The notes under the pieces were generated by a model. That model saw only the letters and a list, made by a program, of their open reading frames with translations, made no database searches and had not been told where the DNA came from. Made by a program: the position numbers and the translations under genes. Below are positions 1 to 5,209 of a stretch of 6,257 nucleotides of DNA, piece after piece. The DNA comes from Thiotrichaceae bacterium (lineage in GTDB: Bacteria; Pseudomonadota; Gammaproteobacteria; SZUA-229). How positions within the stretch are numbered: position 1 is the stretch's first letter; each line of letters begins with the position of its first letter. The stretch spans positions 5,064 to 11,320 of the forward strand of contig NVWZ01000015.1 of the NCBI GenBank assembly GCA_002746365.1, given 5' to 3'.

Positions 1-26
1 CATTAATTAATAACTTGGGGAACAAT

Positions 27-461
27 ATGAACACACTTACATCATTAAAACAGAACATATCGAAAATCGCAGCCATCCTATTAGTCCTGACACAACTGGT
101 AGGCTGCTATGCAGAAACTGGTGCGGATTCTAAAGATCGTACTACAGCCTTTGACAACGAGATTGTTAATATTGATGACAACACAACTATCGTTTCAGAC
201 GCGAAAATATTCAGCTGGACCGCTCCTGTAGCTCGTGAAGATGAATCACCCATTGCGATGTCTGAAATAGCAGGTTACCGTATTTACTTTGGTACTGAGA
301 CAGGTAACTACTCACAAAGTATTGAAGTAGACGATGCTTATATTGATGTCATCACCCTGGATGCGTTAAACACAGCGGGCACTTACTACATTGTAATAAC
401 TACGGTTGACACTGATGGTCGTGAAAGTACTTACTCAGAAGAAATCGTATTAAACGTATAA
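27..461 (+). CDS. Small lipoprotein with a fibronectin type III-like domain
   Basis: Encodes 144 residues. The N-terminus is a type II signal peptide: K8 and K13, a hydrophobic stretch (about residues 14-25), then lipobox LVGC with the lipidated cysteine at C27. Residue +2 is Tyr, not Asp, so outer-membrane sorting is expected. Residues 28-58 are a polar acidic linker. Residues 60-144 read as one fibronectin type III-like beta-sandwich, with the SW of strand B near S63-W64, GYRIYFGT (83-90) and TYYIVITTVDTDGRES (119-134). Such domains usually mediate surface or protein contacts; no catalytic motif is visible and the partner is unknown. ATG at 27 is preferred over the in-frame TTG at 15 because GGGGAA (17-22) sits 4 bases upstream as a Shine-Dalgarno sequence and would lie inside the gene with the earlier start. 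Its promoter lies outside the window. Lipoprotein call firm, domain call good, role unknown. Confidence 0.85.
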   Translation: MNTLTSLKQNISKIAAILLVLTQLVGCYAETGADSKDRTTAFDNEIVNIDDNTTIVSDAKIFSWTAPVAREDESPIAMSEIAGYRIYFGTETGNYSQSIEVDDAYIDVITLDALNTAGTYYIVITTVDTDGRESTYSEEIVLNV

Positions 462-538
462 ATTAAAATCAAATAAAGACAAAATGGAAGAAACATTTTA
501 CGGACATCATCACGCCACACTCTATCTAACCCTCAGCT

Positions 539-633
539 TTAAACCCACTTCAACTTAAATACATCCGCCTCAGGATGAAAGACATACCAGACATCCTACA
601 CCACCGGCACCCTCTTACCTTCGCCATGGGCTA
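539..633 (-). pseudogene. Possible C-terminal remnant of a decayed gene
   Basis: Read on the minus strand, the frame whose final TAA is at 541-539 gives a protein-like tail: GEGKRVPVV, one in-frame TAG, then DVWYVFHPEADVFKLKWV and the stop. The residue mix is more like real coding sequence than random intergenic DNA. The frame has no usable start of its own and is shifted relative to the small basic ORF immediately upstream (783-631), which ends where this one begins. A gene broken by a frameshift and a nonsense change would explain both pieces. I do not recognise the parent family. Inference only; chance reading of non-coding DNA remains possible. Confidence 0.25.
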
Positions 634-783
634 ATAGCTACAGTATTGAGAAATAGACTTACACAAACGCTTCTCACTTTTAGCACGTTGTTTAGCTGAG
701 TAATATTTCCGCTCACCCTTAGAATCAACCTTATAGGTCGCACTAGCCCTCAGATGTTGATTCTGGCGTTTTTTGGTATCCAA
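631..783 (-). CDS. Small basic 50-residue ORF, doubtful or part of a decayed gene
   Basis: A minus-strand ORF from TTG (783-781) to TAG (633-631) encodes a very basic peptide (DTKKRQNQHLRASATYKVDS... ending in SISQYCSY) rich in Lys, Arg, Ser and Tyr. The composition looks protein-like, but there is no ATG, no Shine-Dalgarno sequence before the TTG, and the proposed start overlaps the -35 region of the oppositely directed DUF2058 promoter. Open frame continues upstream only to about 816. It may be a small gene, the 5' piece of a decayed gene continuing at 633-539 in another frame, or chance. No family recognised. Confidence 0.25.
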   Translation of the reverse strand: MDTKKRQNQHLRASATYKVDSKGERKYYSAKQRAKSEKRLCKSISQYCSY

Positions 784-802
784 TGGACAAACGGCATATA
801 AT
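773..802 (+). promoter_or_regulatory. Sigma-70 promoter of the DUF2058 gene
   Basis: A perfect -10 box TATAAT (797-802) follows TTGGTA (773-778, four of six consensus bases) with an 18 bp spacer. Transcription would start near 809 and leave a leader of about 28 nt before ATG 837. This argues against the in-frame ATG at 783, which lies upstream of the expected start point. Confidence 0.55.
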
Positions 803-836
803 ATATGTCTTATACCTACTTACGGATCCATCATCA

Positions 837-1385
837 ATGAGCAACCCTTTTCAAGATCAACTTCTTAAAGCTGGCCTGGTCAATAAAAAACAGGTTAATA
901 AGGCCAATCAAGAAAAAGCCCGAAATAATAAGAAACAGCGACATTCAAAAGAAACAGTCGTTGATGAGGTCAAATTAAAAATCCAGCTAGCCGCACAAGA
1001 GAAAGCAAAACGAGATAAGGCGCTAAATCAGAAAAAACAAGCACAAGTAAAAAACAAAGCCATCTCTGCCGAAATCAATCAGCTGATTTCAAATAACTGC
1101 ATCAAACGCGAGGAAAACTGCGATATTCAATATAACTTCGAACACCGTAAAAAAGTCAATCGCATCTACGTCAACGCTGAGATGAAGCAACAAATTGTAC
1201 TTGGCAAAATCGGTATTGCCCGTATCGACGGTCGATACGAGCTAGTCCCATTGAGCATCGCTGAGAAAATCAGGCAACGAAATGAAAAACGTATTATCAT
1301 CTTCGAAAAAGAACCAGAAAATTTGCACACGGATGAAAACGACCCTTATTCCGATTATCAGATTCCAGATGACTTAACATGGTAA
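837..1385 (+). CDS. yaiL: DUF2058 family protein (YaiL-like)
   Basis: Encodes 182 residues, the usual size of the DUF2058 family typified by E. coli YaiL. The hallmarks are in order: N-terminal QDQLLKAGLVNKK (6-18); a long Lys/Arg/Gln-rich helical region (about 18-75) likely to form a coiled coil or bind nucleic acid; a compact C-terminal domain with the NRIYV and IGIARIDGRYELVP segments; and the acidic tail ending NDPYSDYQIPDDLTW, closely matching the YaiL tail. E. coli YaiL has been described as nucleoprotein- or polysaccharide-associated, but its biochemical function is not established. ATG 837 is chosen over in-frame ATG 783: the extra 18 residues are unlike the family and lie across the promoter. 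GGA at 824-826 is a weak Shine-Dalgarno candidate. The amine oxidase gene begins 22 bp after the stop, so co-transcription is likely. Family assignment firm. Confidence 0.92.
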   Translation: MSNPFQDQLLKAGLVNKKQVNKANQEKARNNKKQRHSKETVVDEVKLKIQLAAQEKAKRDKALNQKKQAQVKNKAISAEINQLISNNCIKREENCDIQYNFEHRKKVNRIYVNAEMKQQIVLGKIGIARIDGRYELVPLSIAEKIRQRNEKRIIIFEKEPENLHTDENDPYSDYQIPDDLTW

Positions 1386-1407
1386 CTTCGAACTAATACT
1401 TACAAAT

Positions 1408-2511
1408 ATGCCTGCTACTGAACATCATTCAATTATCATTATTGGCGCAGGTTTAAGCGGTCTCTTTACCGCGTGGAAACTTCAACAAAATAAATATGAT
1501 GCCATCGTTCTTGAAGCAAGAGATCGAACAGGTGGTCGAATATTATCACCTCAAATCAATGGCAATAAAGATGGATGTATCGATATGGGTCCTGCCTGGG
1601 TCTGGCCCGAATTTCAACCTAGACTGCAGCGACTGCTTTCAGACATACATATCGAGTTATTCAAACAAAATACTAACGGTGATATGTTATATGAAATGGA
1701 TGCCAATACCGTTGAACGGTATAGCGATCAATCATCACATGAAATGTCTTACCGTATCGCAGGCGGTGCCAACAAAGTAATAAAAACACTACAAAGCGAA
1801 CTACCCCATAATTCGGTACACCTAAATACACGGGTAAGCTCGATAGAGAAAACCGAACCTGCTGCTAGCGCACAATTACAGGTTCACGCAGTAAAAGATG
1901 AAGAGTCTATTATCTACTCTGCTGACAAAATTGTCCTTGCCCTGCCCCCTCGTTTAACAAAATCATCGATAAGTTTTCATCCTACACTGCCTGCAGACGT
2001 TCTTCAGGCATGGGAGAACACACCGACATGGATGGCAGGGCATTGTAAAATTGTGTTCATATATGACAAACCTTTTTGGCGAGAGAATAATTTGTCTGGT
2101 GAAGTATTCAGTCGCCAGGGTCCGTTAACAGAAATCTATGATGGGTCGCCTGCCGACGAGAGTAGTTACGCCCTTACTTCATTTGTCGGATTAAATGCAC
2201 AGCAAAGAAAACAGATGAATACTGAGCAATTATTAGAAATGTGCCTGGCACAGTTATACCGTTTATTTGGCGAAGAAAGTAAAATTGTAAAAGATATACA
2301 AATAAAAGACTGGAGCCTGGAACAATACACGACAACGGAAACAGACCTCAGCACTACACCACAGCACCCACAGTATCCGGCAGATATGTCGCGCACACTT
2401 TGGAACAATCAGATAATACTGGCAGGCACTGAAGTCGCCCGCGAACATGGCGGCTACATTGAAGGGGCACTAGAGAGTGCGGAAGAGGCCCTTACGCTAT
2501 TAAATCCTTAG
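1408..2511 (+). CDS. FAD-dependent amine oxidase family oxidoreductase
   Basis: Encodes 367 residues of the flavin-containing amine oxidase superfamily (monoamine oxidase-like). An N-terminal Rossmann fold carries IIIIGAGLSGL (9-19), then E36 at the end of strand 2 for the FAD ribose and the ARDRTGGR motif (37-44). K214 in CKIVFIYDKPFWRE matches the conserved lysine that holds a water near flavin N5 in MAO and polyamine oxidases. The C-terminal FAD motif is AGTE (339-342) followed by HGGYIEGALESAEEA (347-361). There is no cysteine at the covalent-flavin position, so FAD should be bound non-covalently. No signal peptide is seen, so it is probably cytoplasmic. It is somewhat shorter than typical 430-500 residue MAOs but both FAD ends are present. 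Substrate cannot be inferred; amines, polyamines and amino acids are all possible. No clear Shine-Dalgarno sequence precedes ATG 1408; translation may follow from the upstream gene. Confidence 0.9.
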   Translation: MPATEHHSIIIIGAGLSGLFTAWKLQQNKYDAIVLEARDRTGGRILSPQINGNKDGCIDMGPAWVWPEFQPRLQRLLSDIHIELFKQNTNGDMLYEMDANTVERYSDQSSHEMSYRIAGGANKVIKTLQSELPHNSVHLNTRVSSIEKTEPAASAQLQVHAVKDEESIIYSADKIVLALPPRLTKSSISFHPTLPADVLQAWENTPTWMAGHCKIVFIYDKPFWRENNLSGEVFSRQGPLTEIYDGSPADESSYALTSFVGLNAQQRKQMNTEQLLEMCLAQLYRLFGEESKIVKDIQIKDWSLEQYTTTETDLSTTPQHPQYPADMSRTLWNNQIILAGTEVAREHGGYIEGALESAEEALTLLNP

Positions 2512-2584
2512 CAATAGAAACGAACTGTTTGTAATAAATAGCGTCTGAACACAAACCAATGCCATTCTATTACGTAATAAAAAT

Positions 2585-3118
2585 ATGATTAATCACCGTC
2601 TACTTTTCTTTTTCATACTCCTGACGCAAACCACACAGACGTTGTATGCAGATACAGATGATGAAGATGACCTGCCTTTTGTACAAATTTCATCATTAAG
2701 AGACTTTTCAGCCCTTAGTAAAGACGCCGCTCGCAACAATAAAATTATAATGCTGGAGGTATCGGCAAGCTACTGCGATTATTGCCGCGTTCTTGAAGAA
2801 GAAATCATTAAGCCCATGCTTCGTAGTGGAGACTACACGAAAAATGTTTTGATTCGCCAACTTGAAATCGACGATATTTATTTAATAAGAACGATATCAG
2901 GTAGTAAAATCACGCCCTCGGAACTTGCTGAAAAATATAAAATTAAAATAACACCTACACTGCTTTTTCTTGATAGCGATGGCCATGAAGTGAGTAAACG
3001 AATTCTTGGGGTGTATTCCTTAGATTTTTACGGTGGTTACGTTGACGAGGCAATTATCAACGGATTAAAAACGATTAACCGCAGAAACACAGAGATCACA
3101 GAGATCACAGAGCTTTAG
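2585..3118 (+). CDS. Periplasmic thioredoxin-fold protein with CDYC active site
   Basis: Encodes 177 residues. Residues 1-22 form a Sec signal peptide (hydrophobic LLFFFILL core, cleavage likely after LYA at 22/23), followed by an acidic DTDDEDD stretch. The mature part is a thioredoxin-like domain: strand KIIMLEVSASYC, redox motif C64-D-Y-C67, then helix RVLEEEIIKPML, and the cis-proline segment KITPTLLFLD with P124. The layout (insert between the CXXC helix and cis-Pro, then a VSKRILGV...FYGGYVDEAI end) resembles SoxW-like and thioredoxin_2-type periplasmic proteins rather than classical TrxA. Expected role is thiol-disulfide reduction or exchange in the periplasm; its partner is unknown and no sox, dsb or cytochrome c genes are visible here. 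It starts 73 bp after the oxidase gene, so it may belong to that operon. The last codons contain a 9 bp tandem repeat, giving the odd tail TEITEITEL. Confidence 0.85.
   Translation: MINHRLLFFFILLTQTTQTLYADTDDEDDLPFVQISSLRDFSALSKDAARNNKIIMLEVSASYCDYCRVLEEEIIKPMLRSGDYTKNVLIRQLEIDDIYLIRTISGSKITPSELAEKYKIKITPTLLFLDSDGHEVSKRILGVYSLDFYGGYVDEAIINGLKTINRRNTEITEITEL
3088..3112 (+). repeat. 9 bp tandem repeat, about 2.8 copies
   Basis: CACAGAGAT occurs at 3088-3096 and 3097-3105, followed by CACAGAG at 3106-3112. The period is a multiple of three, so it keeps frame and adds TEI units to the C-terminus of the thioredoxin-fold protein just before its stop codon. It could expand or contract by slippage without disrupting the domain. 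Confidence 0.85.
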
Positions 3119-3229
3119 CATTGTTTAACGCGCACACGCAATTCACAAAGCAACATAGTTAGCTGAGCCTCAGTGTAAAGTTTTTTCTATGGCGCCTTCG
3201 AATAAAACGACAGCTAATGTAATATATTT

Positions 3230-4084
3230 TCAAAATTCCACCGCTAGTGCCTTTTTACCATCAAGATAAAATTCACCAAGGTGTCCTGAATATACCGATG
3301 TTGTTACTTTACTTTCCAGATACAATCGACATTTAAAAGTGAGTTTATAGCCTTTGTAATGAATACTTTTTTCTTTTGGTTTGAACACAGTAAAAAATCC
3401 CAGACGCATTTCCAGTATCTGATAATCATCGAATTTTATTGTGAGAAAATCTGAAACTTGCCCAGGTTTTACCGTAAGTAGAACCTGTGTTGAAACACCA
3501 TCGGGAAGCCGCAGGTAGAACACTTCAGACACATGACCAGATTGCGTTTTTCCTGAGGCCAAAATTATAGAACTGTCACACTTAACCCTACTCGATGGTT
3601 TTTTCTTAACCTCAATTTTTTTAACAACAGCAGGTTTTATTTTTTCAGGCAGATGATCATCCCTGGCACTACTGTTATCATTTTTCGCATCTACATTTTT
3701 TAGCAGTTTGAATTCAACCTTATTCGCACCTAAAAACTCGAATAATTTTTCCATTGTCAGATAATGTTTGTAATCAGGCCAACCACCAAACCCTGCCGTT
3801 GAACTTGCATTAAAATATAATACGCAGAGGCCCTGTTCGTTGGTGATTTTTACTGGGAAAAATCGTTTATCGATAATAAACTCTTTTAACTCCTCATCAA
3901 GATCACAACCCGTGATTGCTGAAATTTTTTCTATGAAGAATATTTTTGCTTTTATAGCATCCAGATCAATCCCGTTTTTTTCACTGGAAAATTTTGAGGT
4001 GATACTATCAAATGCCTCAACGAGCTCATCCTGATTCTCAAGGTCATCACATTTAAAACTGATAGCAAATGTAAACTCACTCAT
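3230..4084 (-). CDS. Hypothetical two-domain protein, unrecognised
   Basis: Encodes 284 residues; I do not recognise the family. Three parts can be seen: residues 1-132, an alpha/beta region beginning EFTFAISFKCDDL and including STAGFGGWPDYKHYLTMEKLFEFLG (95-119); a low-complexity, Lys-rich linker (about 133-170, with KIKPAVVKKIEVKKKP); and a beta-rich C-terminal part (171-284) with alternating hydrophobic strands such as VFYLRLPDG, FLTIKFDDYQILEMRLGFFTVF and LTFKCRLYLESK. There is no signal peptide or membrane segment, so it is probably cytoplasmic. A non-enzymatic binding or regulatory protein is a guess. The start is supported by GAGGTG (4097-4092) seven bases upstream of ATG; that Shine-Dalgarno sequence lies inside the terminal repeat of the adjoining MITE-like element, which ends 4 bp before the start codon. 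The gene converges on the thioredoxin-fold gene with 111 bp between them. Confidence 0.75.
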   Translation of the reverse strand: MSEFTFAISFKCDDLENQDELVEAFDSITSKFSSEKNGIDLDAIKAKIFFIEKISAITGCDLDEELKEFIIDKRFFPVKITNEQGLCVLYFNASSTAGFGGWPDYKHYLTMEKLFEFLGANKVEFKLLKNVDAKNDNSSARDDHLPEKIKPAVVKKIEVKKKPSSRVKCDSSIILASGKTQSGHVSEVFYLRLPDGVSTQVLLTVKPGQVSDFLTIKFDDYQILEMRLGFFTVFKPKEKSIHYKGYKLTFKCRLYLESKVTTSVYSGHLGEFYLDGKKALAVEF

Positions 4085-4088
4085 TTTA
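4085..4088. repeat. Left target-site duplication TTTA
   Basis: TTTA immediately precedes the left end GGGCAC and matches TTTA at 4359-4362. It lies directly before the start codon (complement of CAT at 4082-4084) of the 284-residue gene. Four bases in AT-rich DNA could agree by chance; the coincidence with the exact repeat borders supports it. Confidence 0.55.
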
Positions 4089-4119
4089 GGGCACCTCTAT
4101 TAATTACTTATATCCTCTG
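4089..4119 (+). repeat. Left terminal inverted repeat of the MITE
   Basis: Thirty-one bases beginning GGGCACCTCTATTAATTAC. The first 21, plus the A before them, are identical to the solo copy at 5140-5160. The inner arm has diverged to ATATCC where the solo and right copies read GTGCCC, so this copy has lost the internal hairpin that the other two can form. Confidence 0.75.
4092..4097 (-). promoter_or_regulatory. Shine-Dalgarno sequence supplied by the MITE terminus
   Basis: On the minus strand GAGGTG lies seven bases before the ATG at 4084, a six-base match to the 16S anti-Shine-Dalgarno sequence. It is the reverse complement of CACCTC within the left terminal repeat of the element. TATAAG (4112-4107) just upstream resembles a -10 box but lacks a clear -35 partner. 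Confidence 0.6.
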
Positions 4120-4125
4120 CGTGAA

Positions 4126-4203
4126 CTGAAGCATGTAGCTGCAAGGCGTGAGCCGCAGCAGAAGGGTTATTTCATTCTCAAACACAGCAGATGCATGCTT
4201 CAG
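4126..4203. repeat. Internal inverted repeat of the MITE
   Basis: CTGAAGCATGTAGCTGC (4126-4142) pairs with the complement of 4187-4203 at 15 of 17 positions, with a 44-base loop. The left arm also starts a smaller hairpin, GCTGC (4138-4142) with GCAGC (4155-4159). If transcribed from the neighbouring genes it would fold into a sizeable stem. Confidence 0.65.
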
Positions 4204-4327
4204 GTCGCGCCTTACGGGGCGTTATGACTCGCCCAGACTTTGTGTTGTGCTTTTTCGATATGCCCATGTATTAATAACTACGGGCATGCTTCAAAAGCAC
4301 GCCTTGATTATGAACGGGTCGTAAAGC

Positions 4328-4358
4328 CAGAGGGCACAAGCAATGAATAGAGATGCCC
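4328..4358 (-). repeat. Right terminal inverted repeat of the MITE
   Basis: The complement begins GGGCATCTCTATTCATTGC and continues to GTGCCC, then CTCTG shared with the left end. The outermost 27 bases (4332-4358) form a short hairpin on their own, GGGCA pairing with TGCCC. Relative to the solo copy it has three substitutions. Confidence 0.75.
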
Positions 4359-4362
4359 TTTA
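4359..4362. repeat. Right target-site duplication TTTA
   Basis: TTTA immediately follows the right end GCCC and matches 4085-4088. It lies 12 bases past the stop codon of the 88-residue gene. Confidence 0.55.
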
Positions 4363-4374
4363 ATTCATATTTTA

Positions 4375-4641
4375 TTAACGACGTCTCGAATCTCTATAAT
4401 CATGATTTTCCAGTTCAAGGTCATCCTTCACCTGCTCACTACTGTGCTCATACACAATTTCACGTCCCATGGCGGAACCAACGTAAGCCATACCATTGGC
4501 TGTAGGTATTAATTCACATTTAACGCTATGCACGCCCGCACCTAAAACAACCTCTATTTTGTCTAACCGTTTACTATAAACGACGACATCCATTAACTGA
4601 TCGGTCTCGGTGACCCGTACCTGTATTTTTTGTTCACTCAT
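4375..4641 (-). CDS. Conserved-looking hypothetical protein, 88 residues
   Basis: Encodes a small soluble protein with no signal peptide or membrane span. Residues 1-65 look like a compact beta-rich domain: IQVRVTETDQLMDVVVYS, RLDKIEVVLGAGVHSVKCELIPTANGMAYVG and MGREIVYEHS. The tail (about 66-88) is charged and ends DSRRR. There is one cysteine (C42) and no catalytic motif. I have the impression that similar short proteins occur in other gammaproteobacteria, but I cannot name a family. No strong Shine-Dalgarno sequence is visible before ATG 4641. It is divergent from the 102-residue gene across 189 bp. The MITE lies 16 bp past its stop, and the 284-residue gene follows in the same direction, so the two may once have formed an operon. 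Confidence 0.72.
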   Translation of the reverse strand: MSEQKIQVRVTETDQLMDVVVYSKRLDKIEVVLGAGVHSVKCELIPTANGMAYVGSAMGREIVYEHSSEQVKDDLELENHDYRDSRRR

Positions 4642-4719
4642 AAAGACTACCCAAGATTGCTGTTTTGACAGCCTACCACAAACGAATGGCGGGGTTGGTC
4701 AAGATAACTTTTATGCAAA

Positions 4720-4747
4720 ATCATACAATTTATTTTATTAATTGTAA
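4720..4747 (-). promoter_or_regulatory. Candidate promoter of the 88-residue gene
   Basis: On the minus strand TTACAA (4747-4742) and TATGAT (4725-4720) are separated by 16 bp, a reasonable sigma-70 pair within very AT-rich DNA. The predicted leader is about 70 nt. AT-rich context makes chance matches common. Confidence 0.35.
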
Positions 4748-4753
4748 CTAAAT

Positions 4754-4782
4754 TTGAACGAGTCCTGTGATAACCTTATCTA
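4754..4782 (+). promoter_or_regulatory. Candidate promoter of the 102-residue gene
   Basis: TTGAAC (4754-4759) and a weak -10, TATCTA (4777-4782), are 17 bp apart upstream of ATG 4831. A small palindrome, GATAA-CC-TTATC (4769-4780), overlaps the -10 and could be an operator. Weak evidence. Confidence 0.3.
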
Positions 4783-4830
4783 TACGTTATTGCTGATTGT
4801 TTAACTTATCAACATTTATGGACACAGCAA

Positions 4831-5139
4831 ATGATTAAATACGGTGAATTACATCAAGCGCTCGCACGTTACACTTGCGACGACATTCATGAAAATATAC
4901 CTGTAGATTTCTATCGGCGGGTTATAAAAGCCTGTTTTCGAGCAAATAATAAAGGCCTCACCTGGGATGTAAACCAGGCTGCCTCAATTTTGCTATATTT
5001 AGCGTTTAATGAAGGGCACATACAACCCAACCAGCTCAATAGTATCGGACTTAAAACACTCGATTGGGCAGAAATTTTTCTAGAACAAATCAACACTGGA
5101 CCCAACAAAGATGTGGTTCGCGCACTGGTTTCCGTTTAA
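4831..5139 (+). CDS. Hypothetical protein, 102 residues
   Basis: Encodes a soluble, probably all-helical protein with no signal peptide, membrane span or metal-binding motif; I do not recognise a family. Recognisable segments are YGELHQALARYTCDDI (4-19), PVDFYRRVIKACFRANNKGL (24-43) and the hydrophobic helix VNQAASILLYLAFNEGHI (47-64). ATG 4831 has only a weak purine stretch (GGACA, 4819-4823) upstream. Divergent from the 88-residue gene, convergent with the zinc-ribbon gene. Its stop codon TAA (5137-5139) lies inside the left TTAA border of the solo palindromic repeat, so the insertion left the reading frame intact. Confidence 0.7.
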   Translation: MIKYGELHQALARYTCDDIHENIPVDFYRRVIKACFRANNKGLTWDVNQAASILLYLAFNEGHIQPNQLNSIGLKTLDWAEIFLEQINTGPNKDVVRALVSV

Positions 5140-5170
5140 GGGCACCTCTATTAATTACTTGTGCCCTTAA
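5136..5170. repeat. Solo copy of the MITE terminal repeat forming a perfect hairpin
   Basis: TTAAGGGCAC (5136-5145) and GTGCCCTTAA (5161-5170) are perfect 10 bp inverted arms around a 15-base loop. The 27 bp inside the TTAA borders (5140-5166) match the left MITE end over their first 21 bases and the right MITE end over their last 6, so this looks like the intact form of the repeat. TTAA on each side could be a 4 bp duplication, but TTAA is itself palindromic, so duplication and longer stem cannot be told apart. It lies between two convergent genes and could act as a bidirectional terminator; a T7 run follows only 12 bases after the stem (5183-5189). Confidence 0.75.
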
Positions 5171-5209
5171 CTAAAATATCCATTTTTTTAAGCTTGAGTT
5201 AGCACATAA

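Larger units (their letters stand above)
462..836. other. 375 bp intergenic stretch, mostly without an intact gene
   Basis: No convincing intact gene is present on either strand. The minus strand carries two protein-like stretches in different frames, listed separately as a possible decayed gene. A short hairpin, CATCC (562-566) with GGATG (573-577), lies inside the second stretch. The right end (773-836) holds the promoter and leader of the DUF2058 gene. A 24-codon plus-strand ORF from ATG 484 lacks a Shine-Dalgarno sequence and is not called. Confidence 0.5.
4089..4358. mobile_element. MITE-like non-coding element, 270 bp, flanked by TTTA
   Basis: The ends are inverted repeats: the left end (4089-4119) and the complement of the right end (4358-4328) agree at 25 of 31 positions, and five of the six differences are transitions. 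Both begin GGGCA and continue CTCTATT. The borders carry the same 4 bp, TTTA, at 4085-4088 and 4359-4362, as expected for a target duplication. No ORF of useful size is inside. The interior has nested palindromes: 4126-4142 pairs with 4187-4203 (15 of 17), CAAGGCGTG (4142-4150) pairs with CACGCCTTG (4298-4306), and GAAGCATG/CATGCTTC recurs at 4128, 4193 and 4285. Together these fit a non-autonomous element moved by a DDE transposase encoded elsewhere; the IS family cannot be assigned here. It separates two minus-strand genes and touches the 5' end of one. Confidence 0.7.

Noticed and set aside
1..20. AATTAATAACTTGGGG resembling the inner core of the MITE terminal repeat
   Set aside because: Only the AT-rich TTAATAACT core agrees; the flanking arms do not, and the GGGG is better explained as the lipoprotein Shine-Dalgarno sequence.
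484..558. 24-codon plus-strand ORF after the lipoprotein gene
   Set aside because: No Shine-Dalgarno sequence and no recognisable features; it runs antisense to the possible decayed gene.
1496..1780. 94-residue plus-strand ORF inside the amine oxidase gene
   Set aside because: It overlaps strongly supported FAD-domain coding sequence in another frame and has no protein-like features.
3155..3190. Possible terminator between the convergent genes (CTGA-GCC-TCAG followed by TTTTTT)
   Set aside because: The stem is only four base pairs and the T-run begins several bases later, so it is too weak to call.
4089..5170. CRISPR array or attachment-site interpretation of the repeated GGGCAC palindromes
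   Set aside because: There are only three copies with irregular spacing and mixed orientation, no spacers of uniform length, and no integrase or cas genes in the window.
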